Positions 54,926 to 63,465 of a stretch of DNA of 64,000 bases are shown piece by piece. This DNA is from Chloroflexota bacterium (GTDB lineage: Bacteria > Chloroflexota > Anaerolineae > UBA4142), in contig JACRMI010000028.1 of the NCBI GenBank assembly GCA_016215025.1, forward strand, positions 1 through 64,000. The letters are read 5' to 3'. Position numbers and translations under genes: made by a program. A model generated the notes under the pieces. The model was not told the DNA's origin. It worked only from the letters and a program-made list of their open reading frames with translations, and did no database searches. The stretch's first letter is position 1, and the number at the start of each line of letters is the position of its first letter.

Positions 54926-55972
54926 TTAGCGGTCAATCCAAATCGTCTTGAATGTTCCGCCCGGCGCTTTGGGCGGCGCACCGACTAGGCGGCGATATTC
55001 ACGATACTCGGCGATAGGCATCCAATTCGGAGAAGCCAGATCAACGGGGAGGACATTCGCTACGCCCGTCACCGCAAAGCCCAACAAGCCCGACATTGCC
55101 ATGTAAACGCCCAAATCACGACCGACTCCTGGGTTGCTGTATAAGAGAGCGGTTAGTTTCACCGGTACAAGTTTTTTCGTTATGGGATGTGCGGTCAGCG
55201 CGCGGAACGGGAATTGCAGACGGTCAGCCAGCCAAGCATTCCAATCGCGCTGATACCACTCACGCAGATACCTCTGCTGCGCGACGGAGGTCGTCTTCCA
55301 CGGTAGTGGTGTGACGACCAACGCTGGCAGATGCAGGTTCAAGAGGAGTTCGAATGCTTCCGCCTCCTTGATCTTGGGCATGACGCAATAGCCCATCGAG
55401 CAATACAAATTCTCGGCGGGCTTCCACGGAGCAATGTATCCAATGTGAATGTCACCGCGCAGATCGCGAAACGGTTGGACGCCGCCCATCCCAAGCGAGA
55501 TGACTCTGAAAGGTTCGCCAATAACCACGCGCTGCTCGGTGTCCCATTCTTCGAGTAGCATCGAGTCACCCTGCACAGAGCCGATCCGAAAGGCGCCGAC
55601 CCGCGCTTGCTTCCATTGGCGCAATTGCGCCTTGCCCGTCTCCGACAGACGCTCCCCAACAAACTCGAGATAGGCTTCCAGCGGGTCCCAGTCATCACCA
55701 GGGACGCCGTGCCAAAAGTATTCTTCGAGTGCCCAATGGCGAATATCCGGAATCTCATGGAGTGGACCGCGTTCGGCGTCGCGTTCCATGCGGTCGGCTT
55801 TGCTCTTGCCCGGTTCAAAGTCGGTGATGTAGGTGCAATACTGAAACTTGATCTGATCTGGCCGGGCAAGATCAGCATCCGTGCATTTGAGACGATGGAT
55901 GTCGCCGCCGAAATAGGCACTGGCAAGCGTGTTCCAGCGCGCTGAGTTTCGTTGGAGTTTGTGTTTGCCCAT
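54926..55972 (-). CDS. Hypothetical protein
   Basis: A 348-residue soluble protein without a recognised family. Features: a Lys-rich start (MGKHKLQRNSARWNTLAS), a Trp-rich acidic middle (HWALEEYFWHGVPGDDWDPLEAY), and a beta-rich second half (GDIHIGYIAPWKPAENLYCSMG; LVVTPLPWKTTSVAQQRYLREW). No signal peptide. It follows the small gene upstream by only 3 bp and so is probably co-translated with it. Function unknown. Confidence 0.65.
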   Translation of the reverse strand: MGKHKLQRNSARWNTLASAYFGGDIHRLKCTDADLARPDQIKFQYCTYITDFEPGKSKADRMERDAERGPLHEIPDIRHWALEEYFWHGVPGDDWDPLEAYLEFVGERLSETGKAQLRQWKQARVGAFRIGSVQGDSMLLEEWDTEQRVVIGEPFRVISLGMGGVQPFRDLRGDIHIGYIAPWKPAENLYCSMGYCVMPKIKEAEAFELLLNLHLPALVVTPLPWKTTSVAQQRYLREWYQRDWNAWLADRLQFPFRALTAHPITKKLVPVKLTALLYSNPGVGRDLGVYMAMSGLLGFAVTGVANVLPVDLASPNWMPIAEYREYRRLVGAPPKAPGGTFKTIWIDR

Positions 55973-55975
55973 GGC

Positions 55976-56329
55976 CTATCGATGTTTCCGTCTTGGTTTC
56001 CCAAGTATCAATCTGAAGGCAGACTCACCAAAGCTGTCGTATTCCTCGACAATGATATTACGCGGCTTCCCAACAAGTATCCAGTTCATCACTCCGCGAG
56101 ATTTGTTTTCAAGCTTCGCCCGGTCAATAATCAGTCCGATGATTTCACGTGCCAGCATACGATCATCTAGCACATTGCCAATCCCTGTACTGCCAACCAG
56201 CGTAGATATTTCGAGTCCCTCTGGTGCGTATTCCAGTTCGATAGAATCTGCCCCACCTTCTGCCGCTTCTTCCAGAATCTGTTGTAACTTTTCACGCGCC
56301 GCATCTTTCCGACCATGGTTAGTTGTCAT
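55976..56329 (-). CDS. Small hypothetical protein
   Basis: A 117-residue protein: MTTNHGRKDAAREKLQQILE, an acidic helix (EAAEGGADSIELEYAPEGLE), then IIGLIIDRAKLENKSRGVMN and a beta-rich end with KPRNIIVEEYDSF. The frame opens at 56509, inside the upstream TPR gene, but GGGAGG eight bases before 56329 points to that ATG. No family recognised. Confidence 0.6.
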   Translation of the reverse strand: MTTNHGRKDAAREKLQQILEEAAEGGADSIELEYAPEGLEISTLVGSTGIGNVLDDRMLAREIIGLIIDRAKLENKSRGVMNWILVGKPRNIIVEEYDSFGESAFRLILGKPRRKHR

Positions 56330-56385
56330 TAGCAATGCCTCCCATCTCTTAAAGCTGCTTGCCATTTGATCACATGAAAGATTAA

Positions 56386-57693
56386 CTAACGTCCCAGCCA
56401 TGTCCAGATGCCGGGCTTGTACGGTGGCACGTTCGATATGTCGCCTCCCACACTTCGCAACGCCCCTTCCATTTCCCGCACAATCTCGTCGTCGATGCAA
56501 TCGGGCCACTGGTGCAGTTGCCAGTATGCTTTCTGCAGCGCCAATCCGTACTGCTCGCGCGCCTCATTTTCCTGCCCACGCTTTTGGAGGAGTGTCCCCA
56601 GGCAATAGTGTCCCCAGTGATCGTCGTGGAACCGGCGAATCGCTTGGCGGTACAGTCCCTCAGCCTCATCCCCTCGTTCCAACCGCGTCAACAACTGTGC
56701 CTGGTTAAAGTACGCATCCGAGTCGTCGGGATCATGCTGGATCATGCGGCGATAGATCGCGATGGCTTGATCGTATTTGTGCTGACTTTCCAAAGTCAAG
56801 ACCAAGTGGGAGTCGATGCTCTCGCCGCGTGGCCCAGTCAAGTCGGGAGCAACTGACTGTGCCAGACACAATCGCCGTTCCATCTCCTCCAGATCGTGCG
56901 GAGCGAGCAGGCCGAAGTAAAAGTTCACGATTGGGTTGAATGGCTCTTGCTCCAACATTGGGCGAAGTAGTTCCAGTGCGCGTGCCCATCCATTCCGTCC
57001 CCGTTGATACAATGCGATCACCTGCTCCAGATGACGCGGGTTACTGGTTTGAAGATAGGCGCTGCGGCGGGCGCGCTCCAATGCTGGCACATAGCGAACG
57101 TTCCCAGGTCCGGATCCTCGTTGGTCAAGTTCATTGATGTAGCCTGGGATGAACTCCTTGAGCTTCGACGGCCAAGGTGCGAGCGCTCCGGTGAAGCGCC
57201 AGCCCTCCGGCAGCGGTAGGATATGTGCAGAGATGATGAATCCGACTTGCAGTTGGTGAGTAGCGCGTCGCTCAGTTACTTCATAGACCTGTTCACTGGA
57301 CAAGTCACGTATGGTCACGGACTGATCGCGTTGAACCTGATTCACTTGGAAAACACCAAACACCGACTGTTCCAATTTGCGATAGGCGGCAGCTTCCTCA
57401 GGGGTTAGGCGACCTTGGTAAGCACTGAGGAAAGTCTGGAGTGGAGTAAGACCGGTCTTGAGGGGTCGGCAATACATGAACCAATCAGCCCAAAAGACCA
57501 TGCTGGGATCGATCCCTTGAGTTAGTTGGGGAATGTTGGCTCCCCAGAACTGTCGCTTGGATTTCTCTGTTTCGACGTTGAATCGACCACTCTCGAGTGC
57601 AAAGGCAATCAGAGACTGGTTATAATCTTTCGATAGCGGCGGCAGAGGTGCTTCGGTTGGACGGATCGGTCGGGTTCTTTTGCTCTTGGGCAT
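56386..57693 (-). CDS. TPR-containing protein
   Basis: A 435-residue soluble protein. The first ~200 residues form an unnamed domain with SMVFWADWFMYCRPLKTGLTP, also hinting at the Trp-rich style of the next genes. TPR-like repeats begin near 225 (ALELLRPMLEQEPFNPIVNF) and continue to ~400 (HKYDQAIAIYRRMIQHDPDD; YRQAIRRFHDDHWGHYCLGT). ATG 57693 is preceded by AGGAA; a TTG three bases upstream is an alternative. It is the first of five co-oriented genes ending at 51151. Confidence 0.72.
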   Translation of the reverse strand: MPKSKRTRPIRPTEAPLPPLSKDYNQSLIAFALESGRFNVETEKSKRQFWGANIPQLTQGIDPSMVFWADWFMYCRPLKTGLTPLQTFLSAYQGRLTPEEAAAYRKLEQSVFGVFQVNQVQRDQSVTIRDLSSEQVYEVTERRATHQLQVGFIISAHILPLPEGWRFTGALAPWPSKLKEFIPGYINELDQRGSGPGNVRYVPALERARRSAYLQTSNPRHLEQVIALYQRGRNGWARALELLRPMLEQEPFNPIVNFYFGLLAPHDLEEMERRLCLAQSVAPDLTGPRGESIDSHLVLTLESQHKYDQAIAIYRRMIQHDPDDSDAYFNQAQLLTRLERGDEAEGLYRQAIRRFHDDHWGHYCLGTLLQKRGQENEAREQYGLALQKAYWQLHQWPDCIDDEIVREMEGALRSVGGDISNVPPYKPGIWTWLGR

Positions 57694-58186
57694 CAATTGA
57701 TATTCCTAATCGGGTCATCGCTGCAGTTGGCTCCTGGCTCACCGATTTGTGCTGTTGCGTTGAGCGTGACCTGCATTTTGGGGGACAGTCTGAAGAGCGT
57801 GATGGTTGTGATTATATTCGTATTCGCGTGATCTGCCAATTGCCTGCGCTGCTCTTTTCCCATTCGTTCGAGCTGATGAGAAACGTAACTTCTCGCCAAA
57901 CCTATTCCATGCGGAGACAAGAGCGAGAAGAAGCTCTTGTTGAACCAAATATTGGAGAGCTCGAGTATTCGGGCATGCGATCAGTGCAATCAATTTGCAG
58001 TCAGCGTACAATTCCCTGGTGGGGCTAGCGAGGAACGTGGCAGTGAATGCGAAGGGACGAGTTGTCGCCCAACATCGCCGATCAAGCGGAAAAGCGCGGC
58101 GAGGACCGATGAGCAGTTTGTGTTGCGGGGTCGAAGGTGGTACTATCCAACTTTATCCTATCAACAGAGCTGGTCGAAAAATGCAG

Positions 58187-58222
58187 AAAACGACCGATGT
58201 TTTACCGAAAATCGGTCGTTTT
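58187..58222. terminator. Hairpin AAAACGACCGAT / ATCGGTCGTTTT
   Basis: Perfect 12-bp stem (58187-58198 with 58211-58222). A-run and T-run flanks allow termination in either direction; it lies downstream of the zinc-ribbon gene on the minus strand. Confidence 0.6.
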
Positions 58223-58240
58223 CACTTGTGATGGTTCAGC

Positions 58241-58350
58241 GGGAGCGACGGGCGTGGGGCGTCCAGCGGTAATTTTTTCCTCGTGTTCCTGCTGATTCCC
58301 GCAACTAATTCTCAGTGACATCAGCGCCGCATTACCACGCCCGCTGAACT
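58241..58350. repeat. Dispersed repeat copy 3
   Basis: GGGAGCGACGGGCGT (58241-58255) followed by CAGCGG and an A/T-rich run, as at 4200. About 80 bp further on, CCACGCCCGCTGAAC is close to the reverse complement of the start (GTTCAGCGGG...GCGTGG), so this copy can fold as a long imperfect hairpin. Confidence 0.55.
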
Positions 58351-58438
58351 ACCCCAAATATACCACAGCCCCGAGCAAGTGGCAAATCGCTTCGTTCAAG
58401 AAAACAGTATAGCAAAACGAGATTGCATAAACATTGAC

Positions 58439-59497
58439 TTACGACTTGACCTTTCCAGGATTGCATTCGGCACAATGCAACACACCAAAGTGATTCACCT
58501 GCAATTCAAACGTCGGACGTTGGCAATTGGGACAAGCCAGTGCGTCCGTTTTTTCAGTGAACGGATCCCAGGTCAAGGTGAGCGATCCAGGGCGAATTAC
58601 TGGCACGCTACGCGGTTTCGCGGCGACGTGCGTGCGAATGAACAAGCGTGGAATTTTGATATGCAACAAATTGACGAGTTTGATCTGCACGCGAATTTTT
58701 GCTTTGCGACCCAGGTCGTCAAGCCGCAGTTGCTCTTCGCGATTGAGTGCGTCTTGGCGCAAACGCAATGATTCTGTTTCATCCCCGCGCGCATTCGCTT
58801 TCTTGATACGCTCGTCGAGTTCCGCGCGCAAATCGGCATAGTATTTTTTCATCCGCGCGGTCTGCTCAGCCAAATGTGTTTGCGTTTGATGTTGCCGCGT
58901 ATTGATTTCGGCGCGCACGGTACGCACAATCCCCTCGCGCGCGGCGACATACGCTTGATCGGGCGGCAATGCTTTCGCGTCGGCAAACGACCAGCGGCGC
59001 GTGTCGTTCAAGCGTTCGCCGTTCAACAACTCATTGAGGTAACGTACCGGGCGAACGTAGTAGCGATCAATCGCTAATGGAAACAACGCTTGTTCTTTCT
59101 CTTCACCCAAGTACGTGACCTCGAACCAAAAAACGGAATGCGTCACGTAGAGCGGACGAATGTTTTCGATTCGCAACGTGATCGCTTCGGGCAAAACCAG
59201 GTCGCGTGTGATGCGTTGCGCGAGCGCGTGCGGTTGCAAATGCGCGTCGTCGAGAAACGCCAAGCCGATTTGTCCGCGCTGTTGCGCGCGCGCCAACAAC
59301 TCGTCGAGCAAGGCACTGCCGAACGTGAGCAGTTGTGCTGACGGGTGTTCGGGTAAGGCATCCGGATCGAACGCGATGCGTTGGGGCGTCGCCGCGTCAG
59401 GCATCAACACGTCGTACACCTGCGGCTCGATCTCGTCTGCCAGCCCGCCGACGGCGTCCACATATTCGATTAGGAATTGTTCCAACGGATCAGGCAT
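58439..59497 (-). CDS. Zinc-ribbon partner protein of the SNF2 helicase
   Basis: A 352-residue protein encoded about 75 bp downstream of the helicase. The N-terminal part is an alpha/beta domain (AHLQPHALAQRITRDLVLPE; VFWFEVTYLGEEKEQALFPL). A charged coiled coil covers ~200-260 (ARMKKYYADLRAELDERIKK). The end carries a zinc ribbon (CPNCQRPTFEL and HCAECNPG). In RapA-type proteins the region after the SNF2 motor has comparable length and content, so this may be a split-off C-terminal part. Function inferred only from linkage: the pair would act on DNA or RNA polymerase, or in defence. Confidence 0.72.
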   Translation of the reverse strand: MPDPLEQFLIEYVDAVGGLADEIEPQVYDVLMPDAATPQRIAFDPDALPEHPSAQLLTFGSALLDELLARAQQRGQIGLAFLDDAHLQPHALAQRITRDLVLPEAITLRIENIRPLYVTHSVFWFEVTYLGEEKEQALFPLAIDRYYVRPVRYLNELLNGERLNDTRRWSFADAKALPPDQAYVAAREGIVRTVRAEINTRQHQTQTHLAEQTARMKKYYADLRAELDERIKKANARGDETESLRLRQDALNREEQLRLDDLGRKAKIRVQIKLVNLLHIKIPRLFIRTHVAAKPRSVPVIRPGSLTLTWDPFTEKTDALACPNCQRPTFELQVNHFGVLHCAECNPGKVKS

Positions 59498-59511
59498 ATA
59501 GTCGTGTGGTC

Positions 59512-59579
59512 GAATAGTCTTGGGGTCAAATCGTCGTCGGACAATGCGACTATCCGACTACGAGATCACAAGACTATTC
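59512..59579. repeat. Inverted repeat overlapping the helicase stop
   Basis: GAATAGTCTTG (59512-59522) and CAAGACTATTC (59569-59579) are exact reverse complements and inner TCGTCGTCGGA/TCCGACTACGA arms pair further. The right arm supplies the last codons and the stop of the helicase gene. Confidence 0.7.
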
Positions 59580-61655
59580 AGGTGCAAACTTTTCGCCAAA
59601 CAATTTTTCTTCCTGTGCGCGCTGACGTAGATAATTTTCTTTTGCCGCGAGCAATTGATCACCAAGACGGTCAAGCGCGGAATGAAAATCGGCATCGTCG
59701 CGCGACTGCGCCCACAGATCGGTAACGACCTCTTCAAATTCTTTTTCTTCGTCGAGGTTTCCCAGGATCATATCGATCTCGCCGATCACAAGTTCGAACA
59801 TTGCGATTTTTGCTTCGAGCAAATGTAACACGGCAGCTTCGAGCGTATCTGCCGCCGCAAGGTTGAACACGAACACATCGCGCGCTTGCCCGATGCGGCT
59901 CAAGCGTCCGACACGCTGTTCGATCTTCATCGGATTCCAGGGCAAATCGAAATTGCAAATGGCGTTGCAAAATTGCAGATTACGCCCTTCACTGCCCGCA
60001 TCGGTGCTGAGTAAAATGCGCGCGTCTTTTTGAAAGTGGCGAATCGCCTCTTCTTTTTCCAAGCGCAACATGCCACCATGGAAGGCGACGACGCTTTCGC
60101 CCGCGTCGCGCAAACATTTCTGCAACCATTCCTGAGTCGCACGAAATTGGGTGAACACCACCATCTTGTCAGGAAAATCTTTGAGCAACGCAAGCAAGTG
60201 GTCGGCTTTGCTGTTGGTGGTCAGCGCACGCGCCGTATCCGCGAATTGTGCGAGCATCGCGCGTTCGGTTTCGGGCAAGCGTTCATCCATTGCGATTCGC
60301 TCAAGCGTCGGTGCGGCGGCTTGGCTCGCGCTGCCCAGTTCTTTTTGCAAGGTGATGAGCGACATCCGCGATAAGGCGCGTTTCGTGCGGGGCGGGGCGT
60401 CGCTCGACGTGTTCAACTGTTGGCGCACGAATCGCGAAATGGCAACGTACAGTGCACGCTCGTTTTCATTCAGCGTGACCAGATGCGTCTTGGCAATGCG
60501 GCGCGTGAGTGCAATCCCCACGGTCGAGCGGCGATTGCGGACCATCACTTCGGCAAGCAGGCGATGCAATTCGTCCACATTGCGCGGCATCAGTTTGTCG
60601 CGGCGATCCACAAATTGTTTTTGAAACGAACGCGCAGTGCTGAGCAACCCAGGTTGCAACAGCGTGACGAGGTTGAACAATTCTTCGAGATCGTTTTGCA
60701 CGGGCGTCGCAGTAAGCAGGAGAATATATTGACGACGCAACTCGGATGCCATTTGCCACAAGAGCGTGGCGCGATTGCGAAAGTGATGCACTTCGTCGAC
60801 GATCACCAAGTCCCAGTCTTGCTTGAGAATCGCGGTGCGGTGCGGCTCTCGCTTTGCCGTGTGGTACGACGCGATGATGCGATCGTGCGTTGCCCACGCT
60901 TGCGCGCCTTGCTCGCGAAAACCAGGGTCGTCGTGGACGATGAAATCCAGGTTGAACTTACGGCGCATCTCGCCCTGCCATTGTTCGACCAGCGACGGCG
61001 GCGTGAGGATCAACACGCGCCGCGCGAGTCCGCGCACGACGAGTTCTTCGAGAATGATGCCGGCTTCAATCGTCTTGCCTAAGCCAACTTCGTCGCACAA
61101 GAGCGCGCGTCCACGCAAACGACGAAGGACCGTGCGCGCTGTCCGCAATTGGTGTTCGAGCAATTCGACATCGCGCAGCCAGGGCAGACACAAGAGTTGA
61201 TCGAACCCGGCGACCATCGCGAGGCGCGTCGCTTGCAACGCCAAGCGAAAATCGCGCCATCGCGCAAGCGCGCCGCGATTTTCCAAGAGCGCGGCATCGT
61301 CCGCGCTAAACGCGATCGCCTCGTTTGATGTAACTGGAATTTGAATGGGCGTCGGCGGTTCGACGCGAAGATAAAAACGCGCGGGAGATGTGCTGACACA
61401 TTCGAGGAAGATCGAACTGGGATGTTTCGCGAGCGGGCGGAGATGTTTGACGCTCTTGAACGCGCCTTGTGCGGCATTGAACTTGAGCGCGGCTGACTCA
61501 TCATTATCGACGACGAGAATCTCCGCTTGACTGAGCGTGCCCGCGAGGACAGGATCGAGCGGCAACAATCCTTGACGCAACGTGTTTGCATCGACATTCA
61601 TTTCGATGCGATCGCCAATTTCAAACCCAGGTTCGGTGATCGAAGCAATACTCAC
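59574..61655 (-). CDS. SNF2/RapA-type helicase
   Basis: A 693-residue DNA-dependent ATPase. Motif I is LLCDEVGLGKTIEAGIILEE, motif II VIVDEVHHF, motif III LLTATPVQND, and the second RecA domain has VVFTQFRATQEWLQ, STDAGSEGRNLQFCN and QRVGRLSRIGQ. The architecture fits RapA/HepA-like enzymes that act on RNA polymerase or on DNA-protein complexes, and SNF2 proteins of defence islands. The frame is open to 62012, but the upstream part crosses a palindromic repeat and the promoter at 61663-61691. The GTG at 61655 is the first start after that promoter, only 7 nt from the -10. A later ATG (MNVDANTLRQ) is possible. Confidence 0.85.
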   Translation of the reverse strand: MSIASITEPGFEIGDRIEMNVDANTLRQGLLPLDPVLAGTLSQAEILVVDNDESAALKFNAAQGAFKSVKHLRPLAKHPSSIFLECVSTSPARFYLRVEPPTPIQIPVTSNEAIAFSADDAALLENRGALARWRDFRLALQATRLAMVAGFDQLLCLPWLRDVELLEHQLRTARTVLRRLRGRALLCDEVGLGKTIEAGIILEELVVRGLARRVLILTPPSLVEQWQGEMRRKFNLDFIVHDDPGFREQGAQAWATHDRIIASYHTAKREPHRTAILKQDWDLVIVDEVHHFRNRATLLWQMASELRRQYILLLTATPVQNDLEELFNLVTLLQPGLLSTARSFQKQFVDRRDKLMPRNVDELHRLLAEVMVRNRRSTVGIALTRRIAKTHLVTLNENERALYVAISRFVRQQLNTSSDAPPRTKRALSRMSLITLQKELGSASQAAAPTLERIAMDERLPETERAMLAQFADTARALTTNSKADHLLALLKDFPDKMVVFTQFRATQEWLQKCLRDAGESVVAFHGGMLRLEKEEAIRHFQKDARILLSTDAGSEGRNLQFCNAICNFDLPWNPMKIEQRVGRLSRIGQARDVFVFNLAAADTLEAAVLHLLEAKIAMFELVIGEIDMILGNLDEEKEFEEVVTDLWAQSRDDADFHSALDRLGDQLLAAKENYLRQRAQEEKLFGEKFAPE

Positions 61656-61662
61656 AGAGGAA

Positions 61663-61691
61663 ATTATAGCGGTATTCGAGTATTCTGCCAA
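61663..61691 (-). promoter_or_regulatory. Sigma70-like promoter of the helicase
   Basis: Minus-strand TTGGCA (61691-61686) and TATAAT (61668-61663) with a 17-bp spacer. The expected start of transcription falls at or next to the GTG at 61655, which implies a leaderless message. Confidence 0.65.
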
Positions 61692-61910
61692 TTCGCAGAA
61701 CGCGAGTTGATGATATTGGCTGAGCGCAGTTAGTCGATGATGCAACCCTTGCCCAGTTAAAAAATGGCCGTGCCTGGTGGCATGCGTCTCGCCGACTTGA
61801 TAGGTGATCACGTCACGTTGGATGAATTGCCAGCCCATCAACTGATGTTTCCGTTTGGGTAATGAGCGGTTCCCAAATAACATTTGGGAGGGGCACGACT
61901 TTCTGCCATG

Positions 61911-61995
61911 GTCGGAGAAACCCGTTTTCTGCGCTTTTTCAACGCGTTTCCCGCCGAATTTGCAAGAAAACGGGTTTCTGAGACGCCTCTCCGAC
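61911..61995. repeat. Palindromic element, AGAAACCCG type
   Basis: AGAAACCCGTTTTCT (61916-61930) and AGAAAACGGGTTTCT (61965-61979) are exact reverse complements. GTCGGAG (61911-61917) and CTCCGAC (61989-61995) extend the pairing. It is related in design to the element at 21049-21080. Confidence 0.7.
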
Positions 61996-62028
61996 AAGCT
62001 GCTAGAAGGCATGAGTTAATGATAAGGC

Positions 62029-62391
62029 TCAGCTCCAATTCCACGCATACCAGATCGTGACCCCATTGAACCCCATGCTGACCGCCAGCAGGAATTTGTC
62101 ATATAAGGATGCGTAGGTGGGCAGTCCAACCAAGTTGAAGAGGAAAAAGAAGGCGGCCACGATGACATTCACCCAGCGACTCACAGACTGGGGCAATACC
62201 AGGGCCAGGAAAACCATCAGGATGGGCGTCAACATCAGAACCGCGATTCCCAGCCAAACGAACTGGTTGAGATTCATGTTGGCCATAGGTTTTCTTGCCA
62301 AGTCGCCGCTGCAGATGCGCAAGACATCGCCATAAAGATAAATCAGCGTGACGACCACCCAGGTTGCGGAAAGAATAATTTTCGTATCCAT
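62029..62391 (-). CDS. Small four-helix membrane protein (DUF6326-like)
   Basis: A 120-residue hydrophobic protein with about four membrane segments (TKIILSATWVVVTLIYLYG; WLGIAVLMLTPILMVFLALVL; VIVAAFFFLFNLVG; final AVSMGFNGVTIWYAWNW). LPQSVSRWVN between helices 2 and 3 is shared with the paralogue at 63466 (LKSSVSRWAN), as is the WYAW(N/K)W ending. AGGAG precedes the ATG at 62391. It follows the oxidoreductase gene by 7 bp. Function unknown. Confidence 0.72.
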   Translation of the reverse strand: MDTKIILSATWVVVTLIYLYGDVLRICSGDLARKPMANMNLNQFVWLGIAVLMLTPILMVFLALVLPQSVSRWVNVIVAAFFFLFNLVGLPTYASLYDKFLLAVSMGFNGVTIWYAWNWS

Positions 62392-62398
62392 GTTTTGA

Positions 62399-63382
62399 TT
62401 ACTCCTGCGCCGCGATTGTAATGACCACTTTGCCTCGGGCGTGTCCTTTTTCAAAATACCGAAAAGCTTCAGCGGTTTTACTTAACGGGTAGCATTCATC
62501 AATAACCGGCCTGATCTTTCCGTCTTCCAAAAGGTCTCTCATGAAAAGCAAATCTTTTTGATTTGCTTTTTTCATTACGCTTGTCATCTTCCTGCCATCG
62601 CTTTTTGACATTAAGGGTCCCAGGAACAGTGACTGGAACGTTTGCGCTGGCAAGCCTCCCGTGAAGACGTAAATGCCCTGGGGAGTTAAAGCACGCTTAT
62701 ACGCGGAAAGCGGTTGATATCCATTCACGGCAAGGATGAGATCATACTGCCGTCCATTTTGGGTGAAATCCTCTTTGGTGTAGTCAATGACGTGGTCTGC
62801 GCCGATCGAGCGCACCATCTCCAAATTTCGCGTGCTGCACACGGCAGTCACTTCCGCTCCAAACGCCTTGGCAATCTGTACCGCAAACGTCCCCACACCG
62901 CCGGACGCCCCGTTGATCAGAACTTTTAGCCCGGGCTGGATATGCCCTTGATCGCGCAAGCCTTGCAGGGCAGTGACGGCTGCCACGGGTACAGCCGCAG
63001 CTTGCTCAAATGAAACATTGGACGGCTTTAGCGCCAAAGCGCTTTCAGGGACAGAAACATATTCGGCAAAACTGCCACTGCCAAGCCCAAAAATATCTCC
63101 AAACACCGCATCCCCTGGCCGAAACTGCTTGACGTTTCTGCCAACTGCTTCCACGCACCCCGCAATGTCAGCGCCGAGGATGGTGTTTTTAGGTTTGAAC
63201 AACCCAGCGCCTATCAGACGCATTGGGAAGGGGTCAGCAGTCAGGAAATGCCAGTCGCTCGCATTGATGGATGCGGCATAGACTTTTACCAGCACTTGAT
63301 TTTCATTGAGGGCAGACTTTTTCACTTCTTCGAGATGAAGAACATCTGGCGGTCCATATTTTGTGTATACAATCGCTTTCAT
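62399..63382 (-). CDS. Zinc-type alcohol dehydrogenase-like quinone oxidoreductase
   Basis: A 327-residue MDR-superfamily oxidoreductase. The N-terminal GroES-like part reads MKAIVYTKYGPPDVLHLEEV, with GADIAGCVEAVGRNVKQFRPGD. The NADPH-binding motif is VLINGASGGVGTFAVQIAKAFGAE. Catalytic zinc cysteines are absent, as in quinone oxidoreductase (zeta-crystallin) and enone reductases. The C terminus GHARGKVVITIA is typical. AGGAG precedes ATG 63382. It lies between two related membrane-protein genes in one operon. Substrate unknown. Confidence 0.85.
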   Translation of the reverse strand: MKAIVYTKYGPPDVLHLEEVKKSALNENQVLVKVYAASINASDWHFLTADPFPMRLIGAGLFKPKNTILGADIAGCVEAVGRNVKQFRPGDAVFGDIFGLGSGSFAEYVSVPESALALKPSNVSFEQAAAVPVAAVTALQGLRDQGHIQPGLKVLINGASGGVGTFAVQIAKAFGAEVTAVCSTRNLEMVRSIGADHVIDYTKEDFTQNGRQYDLILAVNGYQPLSAYKRALTPQGIYVFTGGLPAQTFQSLFLGPLMSKSDGRKMTSVMKKANQKDLLFMRDLLEDGKIRPVIDECYPLSKTAEAFRYFEKGHARGKVVITIAAQE

Positions 63383-63398
63383 TTTTGTCTCCTTGAGT

Positions 63399-63444
63399 AA
63401 CACAATACCTTCGCCAATCCATTCCTGAGCGAAGGTATTGTGTT
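63399..63444. repeat. 16-bp perfect hairpin before the oxidoreductase gene
   Basis: AACACAATACCTTCGC (63399-63414) and GCGAAGGTATTGTGTT (63429-63444) are exact reverse complements. It lies between the upstream membrane protein and the oxidoreductase, ending 16 bp before the latter's ATG. No U-tract follows on the minus strand, so a message-stability or attenuation role is likelier than termination. Confidence 0.65.
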
Positions 63445-63465
63445 CATAAGACTTTATTTTCAGGG

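Larger units (their letters stand above)
57694..58438. other. Intergenic region of about 750 bp
   Basis: No convincing gene. A 12-bp perfect hairpin lies at 58187-58222 and a dispersed-repeat copy at 58241-58350. Positions 57700-58180 show nothing recognisable; short open frames there lack codon structure and start signals. Confidence 0.5.
61656..62028. other. Intergenic region upstream of the helicase
   Basis: Apart from the helicase promoter and the palindromic element at 61911-61995, nothing recognisable. The helicase frame stays open through it but without family similarity. Confidence 0.5.

Noticed and set aside
58250-58370. Minus-strand GGGGTAGTTCAGCGGGCGTG, similar to the start of a tRNA
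   Set aside because: No anticodon stem or matching 3' acceptor strand follows.
61656-62012. Upstream extension of the helicase frame
   Set aside because: It crosses a palindromic repeat and the promoter and shows no SNF2-family similarity.
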